Shown here: piece by piece, positions 34,640 to 47,902 of the stretch
How the letters are laid out: each line of letters opens with the position of its first letter
Position numbering within the stretch: the first letter of the stretch is position 1
Source: Diphasiastrum complanatum
Taxonomy: Eukaryota > Streptophyta > Lycopodiopsida > Lycopodiales > Lycopodiaceae
NCBI GenBank assembly: GCA_029204225.1
Contig: CM055095.1
Span: forward strand, 45,557,446-45,621,445
DNA length: 64,000 nucleotides
Reading direction: 5' to 3'
Translations under genes and position numbers: made by a program
Notes under the pieces: generated by a model
Seen by the model: the letters and a program-made list of their open reading frames with translations, nothing else
The model's database searches: none
Told to the model about the DNA's origin: nothing

Positions 34640-36194
34640 TGCAGATTCAATTCTTGAAATATGGTCAGCTAGATAATGTTGTTTACCCTTGCGAACCACA
34701 ACTCAAAAATCAAATTCGGTCAATAAAAGTAACCATCTTGCAATACGCCCAGTATTACACGTCCTGTTTACCAAATAAAGTAATGGCTGGTAATTTATTT
34801 AAAAAGCAAAGTGTGTTTCCATAAGATAATGTCGAAATTTTCTTACAAAAAAAACCATGGCCAACGCTTCACATTCTGTTGTCGAATAACTTTTTTTGAA
34901 TCTATAAGTTGTTTGCTTGCAAATCGTATGGGATAGTCTTTCTTGTATTCACTTGGCTGCGATCCAATAGCATATTTTGAGGCATCAATGTGAACATGAA
35001 ATTCAATTGTCCAATCTGGAGCACGTAGTATCGGTGCCGAAGCTAATGCTTTTTTCAATTTCCAAAGGCTTCTAACGCCTCAATTGTCCAAATAGGAACA
35101 ATGGTTAGTTTGTATACAGGTCTCGCAAGATCAACAAAGAATATAATGAATATTCGATAATAATTTGCATGACCCATAACAGCATAAACTCCACGAATTG
35201 TTCTTGGTGGTGGTAATTCCACAATGACTTTGATTTTAAAATAATCCGTAGCAATGCCATGTCTTGATATCACATGCCCGAGAACAACTCCGTGAGAAAC
35301 CCATATTTGACACTTTTCTGAATTTAAGAAGATTTGGTACTTGTGACAACGTTCAAATACTTTTTCCAAATGATCCAGGTGGTCTGTATCTGCATTATGG
35401 ACTCTGAGATCATCCAAGTAAATTTCAAGGAATTTATGTAAATAATCTTTGAAGGCGAACTGCATTTTTCTTTGGAATGAACTAGGTGCATTACAAAGTC
35501 CAAACGACATTACTTTATAAGCATAAGTGTCCCATTCTGTTGCAAAAGCTGTTTTGTGATGATCTGCAGGTGCAATCTTGACCTGGTTGTATCCACTAAA
35601 TTCATCCAAAAAACTGTAAGCTTCCGCTCTAGCAAGGCGGTCCAAAATGCTTTCAATAAAAGGTAACAGAAAGTGATCATTTCGTGTCACTTTGTTCAAA
35701 GCTTTGAGATTCACCCAAATTCTCAACTTTCTACTCTTCTTAGGAACAATGACAATCGGTGAGACCCAACTAGTGTGCCCGATCTCATAAATGAAATCGG
35801 CTTCAAGCAATCTCTGTAACTCTTCCTTTATCAAATCCGTAACATTACATCGATAGAATTTTGTGACCTTTGGAACTACATCAAGCATTAAGAGTATGAT
35901 ATGCTCAATAACCGATGTCGGAATCTCTTTCAGATCTTTATGAGTCCAAGCAAAGCAATCGTAATACTTAATAAGCAATTTCCGTAACGCTTGAAACTGT
36001 TCAAGAGTAACTTGTGCCCCAACTTGTACAATCTTTTCTGGTTCTCCTGGTTCAGCAAGATTCATAGGCTGCGTCCTAGCTGGGCCATCGTAAACATCTT
36101 TCGATTCTGACACTTGTTCTTCAGGTTCACGATGTGCTTTTAGTAACATAATAACCACATCGTCCAAAGTATAGTATTTGAAATGCTCTGGCAT
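34640..36194 (-). pseudogene. Reverse transcriptase and RNase H of third Tat copy
   Basis: The longest intact stretch (36194-35055, 379 codons) holds RT. It includes EELQRLLEADFIYEIGHTSW, SPIVIVPKKSRKLRIWVNLK, DEFSGYNQVKIAPADHHKTA, VMSFGLCNAPSSFQR and the active-site block FLEIYLDDLRVHNA, so both catalytic Asp are kept. RNase H follows with a frame change: FHVHIDASKYAIGS (35010), then GRIARWLLLLTEFDF-like and KGKQHYLADH-like blocks near 34740-34650. It resembles Tat RT more than that of the chromovirus at the left edge. Confidence 0.88.
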
Positions 36195-37350
36195 ATCATG
36201 TTGTACTTCATCTGATTTCTCTTTTTCAAAGGATTAGCATGGGATCTTTGTTTAGCTTTCTTGGCAGGAATCGATCGTGGAGGCGATGACTTCTGAGAAG
36301 ATGGATTTTTCTTCGAAGGTGATGACTTCCTGGATGGTGATGTCTTGCGAGAACTCTGACTTGAAGAATCATCTTTGACTTTCCCTTTGCCTTTATCTAG
36401 TAAAGGTGGCACATTCTTAGAATCAACCTTTTGAGGTGGATTTTCCCATTTCAGGACTGTATTATAATGTTGCTTAGCTTGTTTCTTTGTCATTGGTCTT
36501 GTAATCTTGTCTTCCTTCAATATAACTTCTTTTGGAGGTTTTATTGTTGGTTCATTGGGAATACCATGTACTCCAAATCTGGTAGGATCCATGTGATTTA
36601 GGATCTGCTCATCGATAAGTTTTGCATTGTCATCATAAGTCAAGGCGTGACTCACATGAATGAGCTCAATCGGATCTGGTATAGGTTCTATTGATATCCA
36701 AGCTACATTTAGCATGTTCAATGGAAAAGTGATTGGTATCCAAAGTTTGATCCAGTAATGAAATCTCGCTCAATTTGGACTGATTATCTTGTTGACACAT
36801 ATAGCCTGTTGTACAATCAATTGTTGCAAGAGCTTGATTCCAAATGACAGTATCGATTTGAGAGTCATAATGAACTCCCAGATTTTTCAGTGGTCGATCA
36901 CATGTATGATCCGTTGTTGATGAATCATCATCCCCTTTTTGGACTATTGGTTTGATAGTCCAAGTGATTGGATCAACTTTGACTGCACATTCACGATTTT
37001 CAAAAGTGAATTTTCTGGTACCCCAATTATGAATTACTTGCGCAACTCGTAACCATGGACGCCCTAATAGGACAGGTAGATATTTGGTGCATCAGGTAAG
37101 TCCATTAGTACAAAAGTAATGACAAACTGGACTCCAACAATTTTGACAGGTACATCTTCAATAATTCCTCGCGGACAAACTATCGTTTGATCAGCTAGCC
37201 GCAGGCTTAATCTTTGTAACGTCCCATTTTGCACATAGCTTTGTTGAAATCAGCTTAACTCCTAAATTTCCATCTATCACGGCTACTTCTTTAGAAAATT
37301 GTCTATGTTGTATTGGCAGAGTGATGTTTTTTTGTTCACTTTCCCAGGCA
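36195..37350 (-). pseudogene. Protease region and Ser/Lys-rich linker of third Tat copy
   Basis: Near 37200-37020 the minus strand reads LRLADQTIVCPRGIIEDVPV, then a block equivalent to the LLGRPWL motif with a frameshift. This is the C-terminal half of the aspartic protease of Tat/Athila elements. From 36721 to 36200 follows a linker rich in Ser, Lys and Pro (SRKTSPSRKSSPSKKNPSSQ) of no known domain, leading into RT. Confidence 0.65.
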
Positions 37351-37699
37351 GCTCCGACATGGAGTACTGCATTAGATTCTTCAAATCCAACACAAAAAAG
37401 AGGTTCTTGATGGGCTTATGTTTCGATCTGAGTTAACTTCTGCGCTAATAGTTCTTTTGCTTTCGGCACCAACTTCAGAAATTCTCCCAATGTAATATTC
37501 ATCTTACTAGACAGAATATTCATGAGTAACTCTGTTTGCAACACTTATGGTTCAGTCATCTTGAAGGGTTTTTCATAATGATGCAATTGAGTATTAATAT
37601 CAGTTTGTGGATTATTCGGTGGCTGCACAAGTGAGGAATGGACTTCGGCTGCAGTTTTAGCAACTTCAAGCTCCTCTTTTTCTTGCAAATGTTTAATCC

Positions 37700-39274
37700 G
37701 CTACCTCATATCCTAATATCTCCTCTTTTTTGCATGGAGATTTGGATAGACTCCAGATGCTGTTGGTATATCAGTTGATGGTATAGAATCAGCAGGTACT
37801 GGATCTACTATAAGTTCTTTTGGCTTTTGAGCTCTGGTAACCACCATCAGGAGTATACTTGGTTCAAGTTGAACTGCTGGCCTTTGCTTGATTGTTATCA
37901 AATTTACAGGAGCTGTAACCGGTGGCGGCTTTGGTCTTGCTGGACACTCCTTGTAGCAATGTCCATAACCACATTCACAACACAATGATACAAATTTTTC
38001 TTTGTTTGGACATTCTACAACTTTGTGACTTTCTCCACATGCAAAGCATCCAATTGATGCTCTGGTCCAATTCCTAGATGCTTGTTGTTGTGCGGCAACA
38101 TAGATAGCATACTGATCTGAAGGACCACTCTCACGATCATTACTGTAATTCCATTGCTCGTTATCTTGTAAGGTTCTGGTTCCATCAGATTAGCAGGAGG
38201 AGCAGGTTGTCTTCGTGGAGCTGGTAAAGGTAGTCACTCCGGATACCCAAGAGTAGATTGATGAGGTTTGGCTGAAGGATCCTTTCCATAAAGGGGTTTC
38301 CGATATCCCATCTGGGCATATCATTGCTGGATAATCCGAGGATTAAAGTGGCAATTAGCAGTCTCATGATCAAGTGAATTGCACAGATGGAAAATACTGG
38401 TTGCCATTCATTTTTTCAACTGTGGACATTCGTTCACTGTGTGATTTCTCGCACAAATGGAACACTAGACATTTTCTCTGGTAGGAAAAGTCTTTACAAA
38501 CTTCTCAGGTTCCTTGTTTGCTTTTCCATGGAAATCTTCCAAGGCTTTGATCTTTTCATCAAATTGTGACTACAACTTTTCCATCTGTATATGCTGGTTC
38601 TTTCCAAGTTTTTCGAACTCATTGAGCATCATCTCTGCAGTAGCGTTGATATTCGTTGATGCGATAGTGGTGGATGTCGTAGTGGTCTGCCCTGCTATAT
38701 AAGACAACAAACCAATATTCGGCTCATCATCTGAATCTTCGTCCTCCTCTCGTATCGCATCGTCTATAGCATTTTGCAACATTGTGTACTCATTATGGCA
38801 TTTCAGCTCGCTTATGATCCTTTTAGGTAGACCTGTCAAAAACCACATAATCATGGCATCTTCGTTAATTGGCTCAGGTATGCACTCATATCTGAGGCGT
38901 TTAACCCGTTCAATGTAATCTCGTACCATTTTCCGCTTTCCCATTTTGATTTTACTTAGAAGTAGGAAAGGGTCTTCCATAAACTTTCGAGGTTTGAACT
39001 GTGTGATAAGGGCTTGTCTGACAGTTACCCAATCTGTACGCTCAATTTCATCTTGATTATAGTATCAATCTTGTGCTGCACCCGTTAAAGCCATTGGAAA
39101 TAGCTTAATTTTATATTGAGAAAAAACTTTGCCATAAACTTCACAAGATTCTGCATAGATTTGGAAAAATTTGACTGAATCATATAATCTATTGTACTTG
39201 GGTAGATCCAACTGTGGTGATCTTCTAACAATGATTGCATTGACTTCCTGGGGAACAACTCTAGGAGCAGCCAT
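37700..39274 (-). pseudogene. Gag of third Tat copy
   Basis: It starts MAAPRVVPQEVNAIIVRRSP and reads LPKYNRLYDSVKFFQIY and KIKLFPMALTGAAQD, where a stop (about 39065) interrupts. It resumes with KMVRDYIERVKRLRYECIPE and MIMWFLTGLPKRIISELK (38950-38810), the retrotransposon gag core. Cys-rich knuckles follow (CFACGES-type near 38030 and CCECGYGHCYKECP at 37985-37945). The knuckles bind nucleic acid in this class. Confidence 0.82.
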
Positions 39275-40380
39275 TTTTGCAAATTAAATCAATCAAACAA
39301 TGAGATTGGATCTAGATTTTCAATTAGAATCTATCTCAATTCAGATCTACAAAATTTCTTTCACTTGACAATAATCAGATTTTTGATTTTTGGAAAAAGA
39401 TCTATGATCAAGCGATAGACACTTCTAAGAATGATGAATTCTTAGAATCATAAAGAAAATTGTAACAATTGTTCAAAAATTTGACTGAGGCTTGATATGG
39501 AAAATCGGAACCTAAAAATAATACTGGCGAATGTTTCCTAGGCGAAGGTTGACTCGGCGAAGGTTCTTTAGTGTTATTTCGGGTAAAACTAACCTTCACC
39601 GAACTCTCAAATAGTGAATCTGTCTCAAATAAGGCTAGGGTAGAACTGGCGAAGGTTCTTTATGCACAAAATATGGTTTTTGTAGTTTGGCGAGGGTAAA
39701 AATAAAGATTTTTCTAGATTCTGACAAAATTAACATTCGTCGAACTCAAAAATAATAACTTACTATAAATAGAATTCTCAAAAGTTTCAACAAAGTTTTT
39801 GGCAAAGGTTACAAATGTAATATTGCTATCTTTGCATAAAAGAGACTGTTTTTGACAAAAATTGGACAATATGACACGTGGCCTCTGCTTATTGTTCGTC
39901 GAACTCACTGATGAACCAAAATAGTAAGTCAGACTGACACAGACTTTGGCGAAGGTTTCTGGCAAAGGTTCTTTCTGGAAACTGAAAGCTTTGTAAAAAG
40001 GTATTAAACTCTTCACAAAAATTTATCCATTTCTAGATGAATAGTTACTTTGACCTTCTATTTTTAGAATTAACATTCGCTTACCTGGTAGTAGATTGGT
40101 CTGAATCACACCTATGCATAGGATGAACATTCTTTTTTTGTATTTTTCTTAGGGTTTTGGATGTTTTTTGGTGGTTTTTTTTATGTTTTTGAAAATATGC
40201 TGGGAAGGAATGTTCGCCCTTCAATCTAAAGGTTATGTGATGAAAACCAAAGGTTCTTGCAACTCGGCGAATGTTTCCTGGAAGAGGGTAAAAAGTTATC
40301 AGCTGTAATGACAATTTTGTCTCCTTTTGACCAAAATCTGACAGATTTGACCAAATTGTCCGCAGGTCATAACCGCATGC
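39275..40380 (-). other. Leader of third Tat copy with repeated GGCGAAGGTT motif
   Basis: This 1.1-kb untranslated leader contains at least eight matches or near matches to GGCGAAGGTT (for example 39541, 39556, 39648, 39948, and variants at 39524 and 40264) plus inverse forms. The same motif marks the 3' spacers of the other copies. No coding sequence is supported. Confidence 0.6.
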
Positions 40381-43300
40381 AGACCACAAGCATTGACTTA
40401 GTGGTTTCCTTCGGTTAGTTTTCTTCATAAGCTGCCGTCGTATGTTGAACCTCAGGCACAATGCCTTGGGCGGTTGGCAGTTCCTTGCGGTATCCCGTGT
40501 AACTTCTACAGACTGTTTTGAGAGAGTGATTTACATGAGTGAATTGGAGGGCAGTTAGGATGAGTAGGAGTAAGATTAACTCTAACAAGTTGGTCTTGGA
40601 TGATGTATGGTGACATCAGTTGGACATGCTTGAAGTGGCCATCTTGGTTATAGGTGTGGGGCTATTATCGAGGACCTAATTTGGAGACCAGTGGTGTAGC
40701 AGCGGATCTACATGTGACAAGTGCTGGCATGATAGAATACCATGTTTGTTCAGGCCATGGTCATGTATATAACATATTCGTGTTGGTTTGCATGAATGTG
40801 TGCTTGCATGTTACCTTGTCACAAGGGTCTAGATCTAAGTCGGAGTTGTATGTGTTTATGCATTTGCTACATTGAAACAAAGTAGTCATTGGGTATGCTC
40901 AATGCCTTGTCATTATGTCTACTAGCTGTCTATCTAGTGAGGGTACAATCTTATGGTGACAGTAAGATTTTCTCAGGTTGAGCCTCAATCGCTCATTTAT
41001 GTTAGCTTTATAGTTATGTGCTTGTAAGTGTATGGTAGGATGTCAGCCTAGCTAGTGGAGGATGTAAGTCTCCTAGTGGCTGTGAGATTTCCTCAGTTTG
41101 AGCTATGTGTCTCATGTGGTCCACTTGTGTTTTGTGTGTAAGTTGGATGGGGACAAGTCAGTTGTCGAGAGTGTGTTAGACTCTTGTGTGTGCATGGTAC
41201 CTTGTGGGTCAAACTTGGTGGTTTGTTGGTGTGCATGATACCTTGAGTGTGAGTTAAGTACGAGGTAGCATAGATGTGCATAAGATCTATTGGACACTCT
41301 ATACATTGCTATAGTTTGTATTTCTTTTCTCTTATCACATTTGAGCTTAAGAGAGAGAGTTAGAAATCAGAGTTAATCTGATATACATTTTATAAGCTTA
41401 AAATGTGATATTGTAATTAATGTACAGTTAATTAGATTTAACGTATTCAGTTGTGACCAGGATGTGACCCATCATTGACTTATCAATCAGGCACTTTTTC
41501 CATAACCGGCTACTTGGATTAGCCGAGTAGCCATATGTAGGGAAATTAGTTGTACAATGTTTCTACAGTACTTGCTATATTCAGGGGCATGTCTTGAGTT
41601 TGTCGGTTGAATTTGGCCATATTGGGCCCGATCTTTACCCGAGCTTACTTTGATAGGTGGTAGGCCAATTTTAGGACACCTGTTAGGTGCATGCAGTTTG
41701 AGTTCCCTATATATACAGTTTTCCTTTGTAATATACTTAACTTCTGATGTGTTCCCTATGAGAGCTTGAGAGGTGTGGCTATGGTGATTGTGTGATGTGA
41801 TCTGCATAGAAATTTAACTCAGATGACTTTCTGATATGGAGTTATAGAACAAGACATTTTATATGCACTAGCTTGAGCCTTATTTGGTTATGATTAGCAG
41901 ATTAAATAGATAAGTCGAATAATATCATTATCTAGATAATGAATTTGCAAGAAAATTATAAAGCAACATAAATGTCTAATAGAACCAAGTATTAGAGTTT
42001 TCTCTCTCTATGCGAATCGTCTAAGTGTCGGTGTCCTAATTAAATAGTCGGAAGTTGAATATTTCCAACATAAAATGATTACTCCTCCTTTTTGGACATG
42101 TTCTGATGCACTTGGCACTCACTCTCCTCTCAATGAATGAAGGTAAAGTGAAATTGCAAAGGTTTGGAACCTCACAATACTATTTTTCTTGTAACTAGTT
42201 GATTATAGCATGTAGAATTTAGAAGAACATTGACAAATCTATGATCACCTCTTAATAGACTGAAATTTAGATCTAAAGATACTTGAATGAACTCTTGCAT
42301 ATAAAGCTTCCTGCAAGGGCTTTAACAAAACACATAAAGATTGAAATACATATACATATGCTTCTATTGATTCAACAAAAAACTATATGCAACTGACAAT
42401 CTTGCTCATTTACAAAGGGGAGTGACCTCACCCATAAGGGGAGCATTGCTCAAGCCACAAGGAGTATTTTTCATCACAAGGGGGGGGCTATGTCCATCCA
42501 AAATTTAAACACTTAAGAATAATTTTTATCCACAAGGGGAGCTATGCTCATCCACAAAGGAGATTGTCAAGTAGAAACTAACAATAGTGTTAGCCTGAAT
42601 GTACACAACATCTCAACAAATAAAGAGATTCTTTGGATGAATGAAATTAAATATGCTTGCTCTCAACTTCAAAGTGCAATTGATTTAAAAATGACTTTTG
42701 ATTCTCAAGATCCACTCACATCAAATTGTTAGCAAAGATTTGATCAACACAAATGCATGAAAGCATGCTAGAATTTAGTTCACCCTCAAATCTTCACTGA
42801 AAATTGCAAATTTACTATTTCTGATTGGCAATCAACTCTCCACGTGAAAATTTCAAATCCAAAGATGACCAAATGTTAGATCTAGGTCAACAATGATTGC
42901 ACTTATCACAAAATCCTCCTATGTTAGACAATTCATTTAGTAGATTACTAGTTTGATAAAAAAAATGACACTAACCAAGTAAAGAGAGAATACCCATTTG
43001 TGTTGCCCAGAATTGTCCTCAATGTAGTCTATAATTGGATCTAAAGGAATTGTATTTACACTTTTGGAAGCAATTATTGTTATAGCAGCCACCATCCCAT
43101 TCCTACAATACACTACCAAGACAAGAGTTTAGATGTACATGGAAAAATAACATCAATAACATACTCTCTCTTTTAAATGGTGATGATAAATTCATTAGTA
43201 GAGCACATTGAGTTTTGTAAGTGCTGAGATTGGAGATTCTTGGAGAGGTAAAACGATGCCTAGTATATCAAGTCTATAATGTAAGTCTTGAATTACATTA

Positions 43301-44062
43301 ATTTGGACTTGTGTTGGTTATTGTATCCACCAATGGGGTAGTGCTTTTATGTCGTACATAGGGTAATTATTCAATCTTAAAGGCGATATCTTAGTTGACT
43401 TCTCAGTTGAGACCGATGTGCTTTTGTACTCTACCTCATCTCTAAGTAGACATACAATGAGTTGTGGCAATGGAGACCTAGGCTCACAATCCGATCTACA
43501 TGTGGAATAGGGACATTCTTGAGCTCTTGGGAGAATGGGCTTGGCCTACAAATTTTGATGTACACACTTCGTACATGAAGATGCTAGCATAAATTGATAA
43601 AAACAATGCGAATTGAAAAATTGCAAGAAGCTTTGCTAGGCATGATCACAAATAAAGAAATAAGTTTTGCAATTTAGAAGCATTTGAACAAAACACACAT
43701 TTCAACTCTAAAAAGGACACGCCCAATTTGAGAGAATTGTCACTATAGCTTATGCTATGGAAACAAAGGTAAGAGGTGATCCTAAAGATCTTAATTAGCT
43801 TTAAGTGAAAAATTAGTATTCCAATTTCAAAGGTTTTTATTGACATATATCTAAACTCATCTACAAAGAGGCATGGGCTTTGAGAGAACCTGGCACCTAG
43901 CACCATGGTGACATATCTGACTACCTATGCACAGCTGAAAAAGTCTTCTTTGAGACATATCTTAGATGGGGCTAAGCTTAAGCAGGGAATGGAACCTGGG
44001 CCCAAAGGTGGGCATACACAGAGGTTTATCTTCACGAAGAAGACAACGAGCCTGCCATCACC
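40381..44062. other. Long region without recognisable gene
   Basis: Mostly unique-looking sequence. A TATATATA block at about 41707 in LTR-like surroundings hints at an unrecognised LTR. A degenerate tandem of 22-24 bp units built on CCACAAGGGGAGC(T)ATGCTCAT covers about 42411-42571. A partial internal duplication (GATTT(T/C)CTCAG block) occurs near 40965 and 41080. I see nothing else. The last few hundred bases should include the promoter of the gene that follows. Confidence 0.4.
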
Positions 44063-44128
44063 ATGAAGCAGCAGCAGCAGCAGCAGCGGATAAATGAACG
44101 ATCTGGGTAGATGATGGATGTTAGATAG
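44063..44128 (+). promoter_or_regulatory. Two short upstream ORFs before the FAS1-amidase start
   Basis: The first, 44063-44110, encodes MKQQQQQQRINERSG and contains a CAG run. The second, 44111-44128, begins on the next base and encodes MMDVR. Both end before the main ATG at 44156. If they lie in the transcript they could lower or condition translation of the main frame. Transcript start is unknown, so this is inference. Confidence 0.4.
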
Positions 44129-44155
44129 CATTGTTTAAGGCTAATTAGAGCATCG

Positions 44156-47100
44156 ATGGCTGCTGCTTCAAGCCTTATCGTCCCCTTCGTTGCATTTCTT
44201 CTCATGCTCACCAATTGGGTTGCTGACACAGACCCCTGTGTGGCTGCCATCACCTCAAAACAACAGAAACTCGTCCTTTTTCCGTCTGTCAGCTCCAATA
44301 GCACTATTCTGTCAGTGGTCTCAAGCGATCCAGACCTGGTAAGTATTGCTGCTCGTGCTCCATTCTCGGCAAGGCCTAATCTGCCAACGTACGGTGTTCA
44401 TACTGTATATAATCAAAGCTAGTGCTATCAAATATTGTCGCAATGTAAAACATATACACTTTTTATCTCACCAATCATAAAAGATTTGATTGGTTTATTT
44501 TCAAGAAATGCCTGGTTTCTTGAACATTATGAGTATCGAGCTCAAGTAGATCGGATTGTGTCTGTGTATATCATCAAGCTTTCATTTTTCAAGATAAAGA
44601 AATCTGCATGTTCAACATCAATGTAGATTGCTATATATTAGTATCATTTTTGGTTTTGAGCACTGAACTCAAGAAAATTCATGTCTCAGACAATACTAGA
44701 TAAAGCCATAAATGCAGCTGGAGTTAATGTGCTCCTTTCCAATCTGGACACAACATATTCATTGTTTGCGCCCACAAATGCTGTGTTTGAAAAGGCCTTC
44801 AAAGACAAGCTTCTCACCTGCGTCCATAAATATTACTATACGAGTTCTTGCCAATCTGTGCATCATTTGCTATCTGCTACAAACCTACATCAACTACTTT
44901 TGAATCATGGTATCGATCTTCCCATGTCATCAAAGTTCTCCTTCTTGCTCGTACTTTTCTATAATTGGCGTAAGAGTATTGTCCAATTTGGTGGTTGCTA
45001 ATGTGAGAGGTCACCTTTCTAGCAATGGACGATAACCTTTGGTAAGGGTAAATTGAATGTTTAAGTTGTATTGTTATGGTAAATTGCATTGGTAGTCCTT
45101 CACAAACATTCATCTCAACACTCATTTCACCTTCACAAAGAAGCACGGCCCAAGTTCCTTGCACGTATATGAAAGTGATCATTTCACATATAGAAATTTG
45201 GTTATGCTCAAGTTATTTGGACTCAAACGTGTGTAAAGCAAGCGTCCATGTAACCTTCGAAAGCTTATCATATGATTGATCATTTGAGGAGATCAAATCA
45301 ATAAAGCGTTGTTTCAGATTAATTACATTTTACTTGAGGAATTGTTATCTTCGTTTTTAAATTTAGTAAAATATAATTAGCTCTTGCATTATTATTCCTA
45401 TGAATTTTTGTTTTTTCAAAGGATTTGTTAAGGGTTACAATGCTATTGCTCCTATATCTTTTGGGGATCTTGTTCTCACGTTCAATATTGATGAGATTAT
45501 TGTGGCAATTTCCAAGTTAGTCCTTTGAGAAATGAAAATGGCAGTCACTATATTCAATGTTTGATGTGGAACAAATATCTATTATTGCCATGTTTGGTTC
45601 CTTGAACGTTCTTAAAAGTCGCCTTTTCAAAATTGTTGTGCAGTGGTGCATGAAACTTTTGATCTGGAAAATGTCAAACAAGGGGCAATGCTTGAATTTG
45701 TCGGAGGAGCTATCGAGCAGGTTTGTACTCCTTAACAAGCAGGGTTGCAAATTAATGAGAGGATTGCAAGGAATAAATGAGGCAAGAGCGTTGGATGATT
45801 TCCTTAAACATGGAGCTCCTCTAGAATGTTAACTTGTAGTTTGCCAAGTAGTTAAGAGTAGATCATAACGAGAACATGCATACACAATGAATAATCAATT
45901 GTAGATCACGATTTATGACAGCAGGCTCAGACAAAGTTCAATACTTAAGACTAGAATCTTAGACACAATGCTCTTATTGAAGGAGAAGTAACAATACTAT
46001 ACGGGATAACCACATGCACATGAACTAAAAACACATTCACAACAAGACAACACTAAGGGGTCAAGATGGGGGCCCAACTTAAGAAGGGATTTCCAGTCTC
46101 AAAGTGGAATAATGAGCTACAAAAAGCGTTAGTAGAAATCTTGATCTACTTGTCAGATGTATAGACTTGCAAAAAGGTCCACGAAACGTTGATCCACTTG
46201 TACGAAGCGTCTTGACAAGTTTCTGAGATGAAAGTCAAAGACATTGCCTTGCCAAATTGTGGAGATTTAGTACTGACGGTTTGGAAGCCCCATTTTTTCT
46301 TACATAGAAAGAATCGATTAATAGACAACTTTGCTATAGGTATTCTAGTGAGCTGTAGAATATATAGATCAGGGCAGGTGCCTTTCTTTTCATCTTTGCT
46401 AAAAATCACCAGCAAGCCGAAAGGTGCTTTCTAGGGCTGGCAAGCAAGCTTTGAAAGGTCAAATTTTTTTTCTTTTGCATGAAAAATTCTCCTTGTCTTG
46501 GAAAGTGCTTTTATACACTGTGAAGAAGCATTCATCATACGAATATGCATATAATAGTAGTAAGGATAACATATTTTATATCAAAAATGAATATCCAACT
46601 CAATTCTCACAGTAATCAAGAAAGCTAATATAACATGAGTAGACGGCCCTCGTGCATAGCGTAGCTGCCCACAGGCGTCTCCTACGAAGAACTTTGAAGT
46701 TTCCTAGCAATCAACTGCTAAATTGAAAGAAGCAATGCCTATTTATAGTCCCTGGACGTCACTTAGGGATAGGGCACAAGTCTCTTTGCCAGTACATGCC
46801 ATCTTTGCATGTCTGTAACTCAAACTGACTCAGAACAAGTATCAGCCATGGCTGATGTGGCCAGTCCTGTCATGATTCTTGCATCAAATTTTCTTTTGAA
46901 CATAATTTACATAATTTTAAATCTTACATGAATGGATGGTCCAGATTGAGCTTGGGGACCCCCATAATCTAGGACATAATGATGAGATTCGATATTTTCC
47001 TACAAATCCGATTGGCTGTAATTTTCAGCCATGAAAATAAGCAGCCCTTATGGATGGAATCTTGAAAATATGGAGCTCTCATGAATGTAACACGAAATTA

Positions 47101-47902
47101 CAAAGCTCTCTTGGATGGAACCTAAAAATTATGTCCTATAATGCCATTTGTGGGCCCAACATACTTTTGGAGTAAGATTTTTGTGACACATTATACTCAA
47201 TAATGTTATTGAAGCAGAATGTAGGGAGCAAGGTTGTTTCTTACAGCATATGAAACATGGAAAACTTCCCACATTCCACATGGATCGACTTCTCTTTAAA
47301 ATTTTTATTGCTGAAAAATAAATTTCTTTTTCTTTCATTTTTGTCATATGAAACATGGGAAATGTAATATACTCTGCATGGAACATACGTTTCTAAAAAA
47401 TCTTTTTCTCTGTCAAACAAATGTGTCTATTTTGCTTATTTAAAAAATTCAGCATGTACGAATCATGTTCCATTTCGTACTTATGGAATAGAATGTAACT
47501 TTAGAAAACTGATGTACCGAGCTGGAGGTGCCTTTTAGAAAATTTCTCAAAATGTTTCTCTTCAAAGTGGAAACTAAGTGCTTGTATGGAACGGAATGTA
47601 CCTTAAAAATGAATCCCAAGATGGGTATCTATAGGTCCACTATGTACATAGATGTTTCAATTGAAAATTAAGTGCTTGCATCTGTGCACTGTTAGGTCTC
47701 CAGAATTGCTGGCAAGACACGAGTTGGGGCTTGTACAATCACTTCAAGCACAAGAGCTATCAATGGTGTTGTACTTGTAGTCGATGCTATTTTTGGTTCT
47801 ATCAATCCCCTTACAGGGCTATCCGCCGATCTATCATTGAATGCCTCCACCGTGCAAGAGGCTTCAAAAGTTGCAGATGCGACTTTCTTCAATACATCCA
47901 AG
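44156..47902 (+). CDS. FAS1 (fasciclin) part, exons 1-4
   Basis: Exon 1 starts MAAASSLIVPFVAFLLMLTN, a typical signal peptide in good start context (ATGGCT), and ends at a GTAAGT donor. Exon 2 gives TILDKAINAAGVNVLLSNLD and TTYSLFAPTNAVFEKAF, the FAS1 H1 motif. The exon 2-3 junction rebuilds LLLNHVVHETFDLENVKQGA, the central FAS1 histidine region; the splice uses GTATCG and TTGTGCAG. Exon 4 carries RAINGVVLVVDAIF, the FAS1 H2 motif. FAS1 domains mediate cell adhesion and wall interactions in plant fasciclin-like proteins; that is family knowledge. I see no GPI signal or long Pro/Ala arabinogalactan region, unlike classic fasciclin-like arabinogalactan proteins. Confidence 0.8.

Larger units (their letters stand above)
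32446..40380 (-). mobile_element. Tat-lineage gypsy element, third copy, truncated at both ends
   Basis: Read on the minus strand this copy has part of the leader (40380-39275), gag (39274-37700), protease (about 37250-36900), a Ser/Lys-rich linker (36700-36200), RT and RNase H (36194-34640), half of the integrase (34390-34060), a spacer and the extra ORF (33727-32446). The leader joins homology with 24240-24330 of the nested copy. Neither LTR nor primer site is present: the 5' end breaks in the leader at about 40380 and the 3' end breaks in the extra ORF. Stops and frameshifts are frequent. It is the best record of the family's coding content here. Confidence 0.88.

Noticed and set aside
45076-45279. 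Possible extra exon in intron 2 of the FAS1-amidase gene
   Set aside because: The FAS1 sequence is continuous across 44909 to 45644 without it, and it has no matching splice phases.
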